DNA of 64,000 nucleotides from positions 1,612,001 to 1,676,000 of the forward strand of contig JARUPY010000087.1 in assembly GCA_029817715.1 (NCBI GenBank), written 5' to 3'. Each line of letters opens with the position of its first letter. The stretch's first letter is position 1. Position numbers and translations under genes: made by a program. The stretch is from Melastoma dodecandrum. Lineage: Eukaryota > Streptophyta > Magnoliopsida > Myrtales > Melastomataceae. Of this stretch, positions 37,618 through 47,503 are shown piece after piece. The notes beneath the pieces were generated by a model. The model saw only the letters and a program-made list of their open reading frames with translations. It made no database searches and was not told where the DNA came from.

Positions 37618-39134
37618 AATACTACCACTGATGGGCTCCGGTCGCTCTTCTCCACCTATGATGAGATTGATGAGGCTGTGGTGATTCTCGACAAGAATAC
37701 CGGGAAATCCAAGGGTTATGGGTTTGTGACATTCAGGCACGTAGAAGGGGCAGTGCTTGCGCTCAGGAAACCTAGCAAGAAGATTGATGGCCGTGTTACT
37801 GTGACTCGGCTGGCTGCCGCTGGGAATGCAGGCTCTAATGTGAACTCATCCGACGTGGTGAACGGGAAGATTTATGTAGGGAATGTCCCAATTGATATTT
37901 CATCTGACAAGTTACTTAGCCATTTCTCCTTGTATTGGAGAGATCGAGGAGGGTCCTCTGGGATTTGACAAGCAGACAGGGAAGTCCCGTGGTTTTGCCC
38001 TCTTTGTTTATGAAACTGCGGAAGGTGCGCAGGCTGCACTTGTGGAGCCAATCAAGAACATCAACGGCAGGCAGTTGAGTTGTAAACTTGCAATTGATGG
38101 CAAGAAGCCTGGTGATGGCCATGCTGATAGCATGGGGATGGGGATGGTTCATATGGGTGCAGGTGGCTACCAAGGGCCACCTCCGGGGCAATATGGGCAA
38201 GTAGGTTACGTGGGTATGGATACTCAACTAGTGGACAACCACAAATGGGACGGATGAACCCAGTCAATGGAATGGGTGGGCCTGGGATGGGGAGCATGGG
38301 CAGTAATGCCCCTTCTTCCATGGGTGGTTACGGTTGCTATGGGGTTACTATTTAACGACAGAAATTCTCCGACCACACACAAATACAATGAAACTTCAGG
38401 CACCAGTTCGCTCGTAGTGTCAGAGATCTCCGACATGTTCGGATCCGGTTTGTCCGCGGTCACTTCTGGAGCGAACACACCTTTAACGAAAACACACCAG
38501 ACGAAGGCTTACTGGGCGAAGCAGTCACCAAACGGCAGGGTTCCCAGGCGACGGGCGACAAAGGACAACGAAAGCGACAAGCGACAGTTGGTTGGGCGAG
38601 CGAGTAAACTCTACAGCAAAGGCCAATGAGCAATGCGATCGATCAACTTAGCTGTTAAGAAAAGCTCCAGACGATCTCAGGATCCGGAAGAAGATTGTTG
38701 CCAAGATTGCTCATATAGAAATGAGATATTTCATGGAGACCGACAGCAAATGAAACGTAATATATGTGTAATATTATTTAACATAGATACGTAGGTCTAG
38801 CTTAGTATAAATACTTGTTCTTAGGCATTGTACACATTTCTACACCTCTCTACAAACAGACATATTGTCAATTTATCATTTCAAGCATTCCAGCGTTCGA
38901 GCTCTCTTTGTGCTCAAGTGTTCCTGCTTCTCTACAAAGGCATCGTCGATGACATCCGTAAGTGCTTGAGGGTGTTTGTCCGCTGTCTTCTCCCTCTCTC
39001 TTCTTTCATTTCATACGGCGACTACACACACAAATACAACGAACCTCCGGGCACCAGTTCGCCCGCAGTGCCAGAGATCTCCGACGTGTTCGGATCCGGC
39101 TTGTCCACGGTCACTTCCGGAGCGAACACACCTT

Positions 39135-39151
39135 TGGCGACCACAGTGGGA
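39135..39151 (+). other. primer-binding site of the second Tat family
   Basis: TGGCGACCACAGTGGGA just after the LTR end CGAACACA; identical to the PBS of the other Tat family in this window. Confidence 0.75.
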
Positions 39152-39167
39152 GCAATCTAAGCCAAAC

Positions 39168-41237
39168 ATGCCTAGAACTCGAGCTGGTGATAATTCGAAC
39201 CACCTAGGAGATAACCACTCTGATGGGAAAAAGAGCAACGATGGGAACAATTCGGACCCAACCATAGTTGGAGAGCTGTCTGCCATCATGAGTACTCTCC
39301 AACTCATAATGGAGAAAATCGGTGCTATTGATCAGAAGTACGATGCTTTCAAAGAGAGGATTGATTCCAAAATGGAAGCAGTCTTTCAAAATCTAGGAAA
39401 TATGATGGGGGCACCGACAAGCAGCCCCAGTAATAGGAAGGAAGAGTCAGCCATTAGATGACCATCACAAGGCTTCAATCGCTGAAGGAAAGAAAAAGGT
39501 TGACATAGATGATGTCCCAGTCATCCCAACGGCCACCAAGTAGGTCAAGCATAGCAATCCGCCACTTGTGATAAACGAGTACAGTACTACTGCACAGCAA
39601 AGTCATTATATGACGTATCAACCCCCTTTTCGAAGGAGAGAAAATGTCAGTTGGCCGTTGGATAACAGATTTGTTTCCACTGAAAACCATGAACGATCTG
39701 AATACTCTCCTCAATAAGTACATGGAAGGGGAATGCCGATTCAGGAGGCATCACCGCCACCAGATCTCGCACCCGAGATCAAGGATTACATTGCCCGTTT
39801 AGTGGAACAGGCGATCCCTGGGGCGGATGATGCTAATGAGGCGCAACTCTATCGGGCTCCCTACCCTGATAACATTGATTGGGATTATCCTTTTTCAATG
39901 GGATACTGCGTTCCTGAATTCGCCCGTTTTTCGGGCGAAGAAGGTATTTCACCTGCGGAACATATCGCCCGATTCACCTACCAGGCGGGAGAAGCTGCCA
40001 TGAACGGTTTCTGGAAACGCCGTTTGTTTCCAAGCTTTCTCACATGAGCGGTTTTCACATGGTATGTAAATCTTCCTCCTAATTCAATGAGAAACTGGGA
40101 CGATATGCAAGTCCCATTCATGCTGGCATTTGCACAAACCGACCCAGCAGTGACCTTACAAGATCTCACCCACAAGAAACAACAACCTGGTGAGCTCGTG
40201 GCCGTTTTTCTAAGCAAGCTTCGAAAGGCACGACTCAGGAGTAAAACCTCTGCGTCCGAGGCGGAGCTCATTGCCATCACTCAGGTTTCCCTTCTCCTTC
40301 GACTTAGGAAGAAGTTGGAAGGAGAGGTTTTTAGAGATTGGAACGAGTTGGCCAGGAGAGTTGATATGAGAATCTCCTTAGAGAGACAACACAAGCAAAA
40401 TGGAGTTTGGTCACGGGACCCTTAATGACTTATCAAGCGGAACCGGTCGTGGATGTTGACATCGCAGAATATGTTAAAGGGCAACCTTTAACTTGCGATG
40501 AGTTGACCAAGAAAATTTTCCGGGCTAAAACGTCACCAAAAACTCAGGAGGAAAGGAAGTACTCCTTCGATGAGGCAAAAGCTGACGAAATCTTTGAGTT
40601 CATGTTCTAAAATGGACGAATTCGACTAAAGTCGGGTCATAGAATTCCTCGTACCGATAGGGAAAAATCGAGGAACTTATGTAAATGGCATGAGTCGTTC
40701 ACCCATACTACCATGGACTGCATCACGTTTAGAAACTTGGTGCAAGACCTTATTGAGTCTAAGGAACTACGTTTCCCAGACTTGCATGATCAGGCGTTAA
40801 CGAAATCGAATCCAGTCGGTGATTTAGTTGACATAAATGCCTTTGATGTCAATTACCTAACTGCAACTCCTTTGCTAATGCAGGAAAACAAAGATCAGTT
40901 GCCTGAAACTGACGAGACACTCATCGCCAACATGCTGGTCAAGCGACTCGTGAGCAAAGGGATACTTCAGTGTCCCGCTGACCTCAAGGGAGTGCAACAC
41001 AACCGTTGTCGCTGGCATATGGATCTGTCGCATACTACCGACCATTTCCACACTTTCAGGAAGTACTTCCTCAACGAAAAAAAGACAAAATGGTATGACC
41101 TCAATCGCCTCGAAGAGATGGCGATGGGAATCAACAATGGCCCCAGGGTATACCAGCGCAGAGACAAACACTTGGAACGAAAGGGGACCCCACCTAATGG
41201 AGATAAAGGGCTCTACACCACTGAAGAACTCATGAGA
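39168..41237 (+). pseudogene. Tat gag of the second family (broken)
   Basis: Starts MPRTRAGDN at 39168 with a predicted coiled-coil-like stretch (LQLIMEKIGAIDQKYDAFKE) and a stop near 39459. Gag core resumes at 39733: YCVPEFARFSGEEGISPAEH, a stop near 40045, then KARLRSKTSASEAEL. Later pieces carry the paired H/C motifs (KWHESFTHTTMDC and CRWHMDLSHTTDH) in the same order as the first family. At least three stops or frame changes break it. Confidence 0.8.
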
Positions 41238-41240
41238 TAA

Positions 41241-42177
41241 GGACTTGCGGGTGAAAACGAGTCCAGTCAAAAAGGGACTTGAGGAGGTAAATCTCACAAG
41301 TATGTTAGGTTTCTTATAATGAACCACCATTCTGAATCCATGATCTGGGGTAGAAGGAACGAGAAAGGAAGCCAATGCATATGGGGAAGAGGGCTTTGAC
41401 CTGGCGGTCTGTTGCCTTAATTTTTGTGGAAAGCATCCTTCTTCCTCTTCCTCAAAGATAAGCATTCCATGGACTTGAGAAACGGTAGTAGCAGCAGCTT
41501 TGGTTGCAAGTGTTTTGTGAATTACTTCCATGGAACATCCGGTGGTTGTGTTTTCAAATTAGTTAGATATTAGCCGTTTGTGAGGTTTTTACATAAATAC
41601 AATTACTTTTTAAAAAAATTACTGAAATACGATTTTCAAAAATCCATCCACAACATCCTTATCTAATTGTCAAAACCTCAACACTTAATTTTTAAACAAA
41701 ACGCCGTTCTCGACAGCGACACACGATTGAGACTATATCATTGATACCAAAGGAGTGTTGCGGTCTAGAATCACAATATTTGAGCACTTAAAATAACGTT
41801 TTTAAGTGTTGAAGTGTCGATATTCTTAACCGTGACACTCGGACGATAAAAATTACTCTAATCGTGAGTGCCTTTTTCATTGAATGCCATTTTCTTTAAA
41901 ATTTAAGTATCGTATTTATGACGTATGGATAATATTTATTAAATTTCACCTTGTGTGCATATTAGTAATTCTTTTTGTAATTTCGTACGAACCCCTAACA
42001 ATGGAGAGGGACTGAAAAGAAGATCAAAATTTTTTATGGAATATTGATGTAATAAACACAAAAGATGAAGGCGGGGGCCTTTCTTACGCAGAGGTTCAAG
42101 TCCTCTTTGTCCACAAGAAGGGTGTTAGGAGACATTCCTTAACTGTTACGAGGTTAACGTAAGGAATCCAGACAAAG
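41241..42177. other. intergenic DNA upstream of MDH
   Basis: 41300-41531 has an unassigned open stretch on the minus strand (MEVIHKTLATKAAATTVSQV, then an acidic run) that may be a gene fragment. 41540-42000 is AT-rich, with weakly inverted ends (GAGGTTTTTACAT.. near 41578 versus GTACGAACCCC near 41986). A lone tRNA T-arm-like GAGGTTCAAGTCCTC lies near 42090. No gene was recognised. Confidence 0.35.
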
Positions 42178-44146
42178 ATGAGGCCCTCCATCTGGAAATC
42201 GGTCCAATCGTCGGTCAACCGCCACCAGCTCCTCCGCCGAGGCTACGGCTCCGGGGCTTCTTGCTAGCGCAAGGTGGCCGTCCTGGGGGCCGCCGGAGGT
42301 ATCGGTCAGCCCCTCGCCCTCCTCATGAAGTTGAACCCCCTCGTCTCCAGGCTCGCCCTCTATGATATCGGCGGCACACCTGGTGTCGCCGCCGACGTCA
42401 GCCACGTCAACACCAGATCCGAGGTGATTCGATTCCTTGGTATTTCCAACTGGTTGTGTCGGGGAGGTAGGGACAATTAGGTCTTCGGGGACTTGGGCTG
42501 ACTGTGTTCTCTGTGTGCTTCCTTGAGGAAGGTTGTTGGATACGTGGGAGAGGAGCAGTTAGGTCAAGCTTTGGAGGGATCCGATGTGGTTATCATCCCT
42601 GCTGGTGTGCCCAGGAAGCCCGGCATGACCCGCGATGATCTTTTCAACATCAACGCTGGCATCGTCAAGTCCCTATGCACCGCCATCGCCAAGTACTGCC
42701 CCAATGTAAGCCTCTGCGTTGCTTCTGCCCTGATTTTTTTTCTTTCCTTTTGTGTTAGCCTTGAATTTATGAGTTGATTTGTATCATTTTATTCCTTCAG
42801 GCTCTTGTGAACATGATTAGCAATCCTGTGAACTCTACTGTCCCGATTGCCGCGGAGGTATTCAAGAAGGCGGGGACTTACAATGAGAGGAAGCTGTTTG
42901 GTGTGACCACTCTCGATGTTGTTAGGGCCAAGACTTTCTACGCTGGAAAGGCTAAAGTACCTGTTGCAGGTAGGCTTTGTTGATTGATTTTCGTGACTGT
43001 CTAGGTTATTTCTCCTGTAGCTTAATGCTGGTATGAGGATAAGGATAGGTCTTCGCTTAGTGATTCAGAGGAATTTTTCAAAAGTGCATTCTTTATTGGA
43101 AGAGTAGGGATTGTCTTATTTCAACATTACTATTGATGCATTGCATAAGCTCCAAAGGAGGAATCGAATTTCATCAATGATCTCACACGATAAATGAAAA
43201 CACTCGTTTGGGGAATTTCATAGTCTTCAAACTACCTCGTCAAGCCCTCTCAGAAGCTTGTCTTAACCCTCTCCTGAGTTTTGTCCTCATTTCCTACTTT
43301 GTTTACAGAGGTAAATGTACCTGTTGTTGGTGGTCATGCTGGCATCGCCATCCTTCCGCTGTTCTCCCAGGTGAGTCCCTTCTTAAAGGGGTAAGCTGCA
43401 ATAAAACAACAAGTCTTGTCAACCTTGCCGCATTTTCTCGGGGAGATATCAACAGTAGATCACTACATGTTCATGCGATATGTTATTATCTCAATAGGCT
43501 ACCCCTAAAGCCAATTTATCGGGAGATGAGATCGAGGCCCTTACCAAGAGAACACAAGATGGAGGAACTGAAGTCGTGGAAGCGAAGGCTGGCAAGGGCT
43601 CTGCGACATTGTCTATGGCGTATGTCCAAAATGATTCCATTGTTATCACTGGACTTGATCATTAGGTTTTTCTACCGTTACAAATGATTATCACTGATTT
43701 AATCTTTTTCCTTGTTGAAGATATGCTGGGGCTATCTTCGCTGATGCCTGCTTGAAGGGACTCAACGGGGTACCTGATGTGACTGAATGTTCATTCGTAC
43801 AATCTAATGTGACGGAGCTCCCGTTCTTTGCTTCTAAGGTGATTATTTTAGACTTCAAACGATGCTTCGTCTAATTGAGTCAGTAAACTTCTCCTACATG
43901 ATGTAACTGGCTTCTGCTGATAATTTATCCTGCATGGCTAGCAGAGTCAGCATAGCACTTGCCTTCTCTTTTACAACCCCCTAACAGAAAAGGAATTGTC
44001 GACAGGTGAGGCTCGGGAAGAATGGCGTCGAAGAGGTTTTGGGGCTCGGACCTATCTCCGAGTATGAGAAACAAGGCCTGGAAAGCCTAATACCCGAACT
44101 CAAAGCCTCGATCGAGAAGGGAGTCAAGTTTGCCCACCAGAGCTAA
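42178..44146 (+). pseudogene. mMDH: mitochondrial NAD-malate dehydrogenase gene with TAG at codon 30 (7 exons)
   Basis: Interconverts malate and oxaloacetate in the mitochondrial matrix. Exons: 42178-42423, 42532-42705, 42801-42969, 43309-43370, 43498-43619, 43721-43838, 44006-44146. Borders are GT..AG, phases agree, and 344 codons is the normal length. The transit peptide (RPSIWKSVQSSVNRHQLLRR), NAD site ([17 protein letters not shown]), substrate Arg loop ([12 protein letters not shown]), NPVNSTVP and the catalytic His (VVGGHAG) are all present. The only obvious lesion is TAG at 42265-42267, at the transit/mature junction, in SerCys-stop-ArgLys where relatives read SerSerGluArgLys. The first downstream in-frame Met is past the NAD motif. 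Either a very young pseudogene, a sequence error, or a locus needing another start; typed as pseudogene because of the stop. Confidence 0.85.
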
Positions 44147-44480
44147 AGAGTCCGTCAATGCCCGGCAACCCTGTACTCATTTCATATCCCTATGATATAT
44201 AATAACCCCATCGAAAAAATTTTGCAGAAACCACTATATTGTTTTTACCTTTGTCGGTTATACTAGTTGCAGTTCTTTTTCGCATCGGCTCGCGCCATTC
44301 TCGAAGGGGAGTTAGGCTCTTTATAAAGAAGAGAGACGTCACTGCTGTGAAAATAGAAAGAAAAAAGAACAGGGAGAGGATTATTAGGGGAGATGGAATT
44401 GGATGTCTGTTTTATGTATTACTCTCCCCTTCCCCTGGTGATTGATTACATTAGAAGTTGGCCGTTATCGAGAAATGCAT
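44147..44480. other. MDH 3' flank
   Basis: Probable 3' UTR followed by unassigned sequence; no gene is seen. Confidence 0.4.
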
Positions 44481-44984
44481 GAGATTTTGTACGGATATGC
44501 GGTTAGTTTAAAACAAAATTATAAAATACGGTCGAATTACCGAATTTAGCGTTGTTAGGGTGGGTTTTGAAAACCCGTTTTCGAAATAACAAGGGCAATA
44601 AGGGCAAGGACGGGTTTTGAAAACCGGTCTTCCCCTCTTTTTTTTTGCCTCTCCCCCTTCCCGCGCACCTTTCCCCTTTTCCCCCCTCCCCCTTTCCCTC
44701 CCTCCTTTTCTTCTTTCTCCCTCTCCTTTCCTTCCGTTTTTCCGCACGACCCTTTCCCCCTTCCCCTAACTCCTTTTCTTCTCTCTCCCTCTCCTTTCCT
44801 TCTCTTTCTCCGCACGCCCCCTCTCCCTTTCCCTCTCTCCATCCAGGTCAAAACCCGTCTTCTTTATAAATTGGAATATGGGTTTTTAAAACCCGCCCTA
44901 TCGATGGTAAGTTCAGTATTTTGAAAACTTCGACCGTATTTTGCAAAAAAATTTTAAAATTAACCTTATTTCCGTACAAACCTC
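44481..44984. mobile_element. foldback/MULE-like MITE with ~100-bp inverted ends and a pyrimidine-tract core
   Basis: The left end (44481-44576) and the inverted right end (44880-44984) align over about 95-105 bp. Both run from GAG(A/G)TTT(T)GTACGG through a perfect 14-bp block AAAATACGGTCGAA (44523-44536; inverse at 44929-44942) to GGGTTTT(G/A)AAAACCC. The core, 44633-44848, is an almost pure CT tract with a rough ~60-bp internal periodicity (CTCTCCTTTCCTTC and TCCGCACG recur). Flanks read GAAATGCAT (44472-44480) and GAAAGCAT (44987-44994), possibly an 8-9-bp target duplication with one indel. No transposase. Confidence 0.6.
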
Positions 44985-45389
44985 TTGAAAGCATGATGCT
45001 AACTAAAGCCATATAGCAGCAACTCATGGGCAATGCAGCCTTGATATATAACTAAACAAGGAAAGAAGCCGCAACCACTTCTCCGTAATGGTTTTACAAA
45101 TATTAGTGTCCCCACCATATACATGTGTGGCACACCTTATGGTAAGTAGACGGTGGTGGGGAGGAGTGAAGTGGAAGTTAGGGGAGACAAACAAAACGTC
45201 ATCTTCGAGCACCCCAAATGCTAGCATGAGGAATGTGAGTATCCTTTTTTCTTATAGACCACATCGGATAGGCGTTCTCATTTGATGTATGATTTTTTCA
45301 TGCATTATGTAGCCACATACGCCACCCCTACGAGCGAGCCGAAAACTATGATCGGTTTTTGCCAGACCGCCATCCTGGACCCTTGGGAG
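44985..45389. other. intergenic, no gene recognised
   Basis: Unassigned sequence between the inverted-repeat element and the TCP fragment; no gene is seen. Confidence 0.4.
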
Positions 45390-46115
45390 AGGAGGTGATG
45401 GTCTTGGCAACTTGTTTGGCTGGTGTCGGAGGATGGATGGGGACGAGATCGACAAGAAAATCAGTGGCCCGTCTGCCAGTTCAAGTTTCCTCCTGTCGGA
45501 TTCAGGTACCACTATAGTAGGCACCGCAAAGTCCTTCCCCTTGGGATTTTCTTCAGATCAATCGCCAGGGGCGGCGACTTCTTCATCCTTGCAATTCCTT
45601 GGCTACTCGCCTGATCTGATCATGAGGACGAGCAGCCACAACCGAGATCTGCGCTTGTCTCTTCAATCCTTTCATGAACAACAGGTTTTCCTGCGGCCTC
45701 ATCACTGTGAGACCCCTGAGCAGAGCCATCATTATCCAGTTGTTTTTACAGGCACACCTCCACCACATCATCGTCATAATCAGCTATCTTCAGATGGCTC
45801 TTCATCCTCATCGCCTGTCGTCATGTGGTTGTCGGACCACCAGAGAGCTCCGCAGCAGAATTCTCCTGGCAGTGAAGCACGAATAAGTATTGCTGCTAGC
45901 AGCAGGGGATTTGTGTGCCGACGCTCTTCAGTCAACAAGGCCAGTTCCACCAATAGAGGGGACACCTTCAGTACAGTAACATGGCCCCGGTCCCTGCTTG
46001 GACGGACCCAACAATGGTCATCTCGATAATGGACCCAAGGGGGAGGAAATGCAGGACGACATTCTCGATAGGCCATCTCCCGTGTCCTCCCTCCGACTCT
46101 CATTCTCTGCATTGA
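45390..46115 (+). pseudogene. CIN-type TCP transcription factor, C-terminal fragment
   Basis: An open stretch (45412-46029) carries the signature downstream of the DNA-binding domain in class II CIN TCP proteins (TCP4/TCP2 group): SPDLIMRTSSHNRDLRLSLQ followed by SFHEQ, a His/Gln/Ser-rich region, then NKASSTNRGDTFSTVTWPRS. The protein continues in another frame from about 46000 (GPNNGHLDNGPKGEE, DRPSPVSS), so there is a frameshift near 46015. The basic helix-loop-helix TCP domain is not found upstream, so it is a 5'-truncated copy. The family call is from motif memory. Confidence 0.6.
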
Positions 46116-46249
46116 GTTATCCTCTTTGTCATGGCCTTTTTGGTCATAAAATGGCTCAGTTGCATCATAAACAACTGGTTTTTGGTCATAAAATGTACTT
46201 TCATCATTCTTGGCCACTTCCTTCGTCTTATCTGGGCCCGAACCTCTAG

Positions 46250-46492
46250 CCTGGTGCTACGGAACCCGTTTTCCCGGAGCTCGGACTCGGTGACGGCATT
46301 GACCTCGATGGAGGGGTCATGAAGAATGGAGGTAGCGGCGACGAGGGCGATGGACCGGCCGTTGTCAGAAGGAGGGAGAGCGGCGGCGGCGGCGGCGGGG
46401 GCGGAGGATACTGGGAAGGACTTTGTGGAGGAGGGGAATGGGAGAAAAAGGGAAGTGAGTTTGACGAAGGCGGGTTCAATTCCGGGGCTCAT
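46250..46492 (-). pseudogene. plastid pyruvate kinase alpha-type, 5' fragment
   Basis: Begins at 46492 with a Ser/Pro/Ala-rich N-terminus of plastid transit type (VKLTSLFLPFPSSTKSF) and reaches AVTESELRENGFRSTR, the conserved segment just before the catalytic barrel in plastid pyruvate kinase alpha subunits. After STR, where relatives continue with RTKLVCTIGPA, homology stops abruptly near 46250. All catalytic domains are absent. An intact enzyme would convert PEP to pyruvate in plastids. A truncated fragment lying head-on to the TCP fragment. Confidence 0.6.
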
Positions 46493-47050
46493 AGCGGGAA
46501 GGAAAGCACCATGTCATGCCCAGTCAACAGTTTAATGGCGACTGACGGAGTAACGTGCCAAGTGGGCGCCATGTAGACTTCCGTCGACTGATTCGGTTAA
46601 CGATGGTTAAAATTGATATAACGGCCAAACGTTAGGATGTGTGATGATATTTTGAAAAGTTCAGGGTAGATCGGAAAAAATGGCCAAACTTTGAGATAGA
46701 ATTGATAATTTGGGCTTTTTTTTTACGGGATTCTTCCTTCCCGATGGTCAGGAAGACAGAAAATGCAACAGCAATAGTTGCAGCGGAGACGGAGGCAGCG
46801 ACGGCGGTGGCGTTGGGAGCAGGAGCAGATCTTCCAAGAAACAGAAGCAGAAGAAACCTCCTCGGAGAGGACTAGGCGTAGCCCAGCTCGAAAGGCTTCG
46901 ACTAGAAGAGCAGCAGAAGAAAGACGTCGCCTTCTTGTATCCCCTCTCCTGTCCTTTAATTCCTTCTCCTTGTTGGCTTCCCTGCCTAACTTCCAAGCAG
47001 AGGGGGGCGAGTCCAACCCATCGACTTCCGTGGTGTTTCGGCATACCTCT

Positions 47051-47156
47051 TGTTGGGTATCCCACATCAGTTGTGAAAGGGGTTGTCTACTCACTTATAA
47101 GTGTGAGGGAAAGCCTCACCCCATGAGCTAGCTTTTGGGGTCGCGAAAGCCCAACA
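47051..47156 (+). repeat. TRIM-like small LTR
   Basis: About 106 bp starting TGTTGGG and ending CCCAACA. It contains TATCCCACATC and a CTTATAAG box, and is followed within about 16 bases by AGTATCATAGCC, one or two changes from the initiator-Met PBS. Looks like the 5' LTR and leader of a terminal-repeat miniature element inserted in the SPEAR-like locus; a second LTR was not found. Confidence 0.55.
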
Positions 47157-47503
47157 ATACTCAACACTAGTATCATAGCCTGGAATACCGGAGAGTGGGG
47201 CTAGGTCCAAGCCTTACCCCATGAGCTCGAGGAACTATTGCGGATACGACGGGGAATTGAAGCAATGTTCCAAGTTCTCGCCTATGGAGTCCTACCCTGT
47301 GTTGAGAGGGAATGAACTGATACAACGTCTTGATGATAAATGAAGAAAACCTTCATGCCAAATGCCAACATGATTTCATGGTAACCTGCTCCATTAACCA
47401 TTGCTCACAGACCCAGCATAATTGCAGGCGAATGCGACACTGGCCATTTCGACGTCCTTATAGAATTATCAATCGGAGCCCCCTTCAAACCAAAGTCATC
47501 ACC

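Larger units (their letters stand above)
32509..38355 (+). pseudogene. UBA2: UBA2-like RNA-binding protein gene, split by a retrotransposon and frameshifted
   Basis: Two pieces, 32509-32780 and 37623-38355, rejoin across the 4.8-kb element. The product resembles UBP1-associated protein 2 (nuclear RRM proteins in mRNA turnover and stress or ABA responses). The N-terminal part has SLLPPEVRKILDNFSKDQL. RRM1 starts KLLIRGLGWDT (RNP2) and continues after the insertion with [10 protein letters not shown] (RNP1). RRM2 has [10 protein letters not shown] and [11 protein letters not shown]. The element sits between beta-1 and alpha-1 of RRM1. Independent damage: an extra T near 37936 shifts the frame in RRM2, and a second frame change near 38214 precedes a Gly/Met-rich tail ending at the TAA at 38353. 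An inactive gene copy. Confidence 0.88.
38371..41240 (+). mobile_element. second Tat-type LTR element, degenerate, gag only
   Basis: A ~120-bp segment at 38371-38489 is repeated at 39020-39140, marking LTR tails. A TATA-like AGTATAAATAC lies at about 38805 and a PBS at 39135-39151. Gag-like sequence follows from 39168 to about 41237. No pol domain and no 3' LTR were found. It begins about 15 bases after the UBA2-like stop codon. The family differs from the 47.5-60.3 kb element at most positions but shares the PBS, the MPR start and gag layout. Confidence 0.75.

Noticed and set aside
41578..41997. Possible second inverted-repeat element (GAGGTTTTTACAT versus inverse of GTACGAACCCC)
   Set aside because: The arms match too weakly by eye to claim an element.
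42085..42115. GAGGTTCAAGTCCTC followed by a CCA-like end, resembling a tRNA T-arm
   Set aside because: No D-arm, anticodon arm or acceptor stem pairing could be found upstream; at most a tRNA-derived scrap.
44645..44869. Ser/Pro/Phe-rich ORF and its Lys/Glu/Gly-rich complement in the pyrimidine tract
   Set aside because: Pure CT simple sequence is automatically open in several frames; no gene evidence.
46319..46576. Gly-rich plus-strand ORF (GGGGGGGG-type)
   Set aside because: It is the complement of the pyruvate kinase transit-peptide fragment; the minus-strand reading has a family match and this does not.
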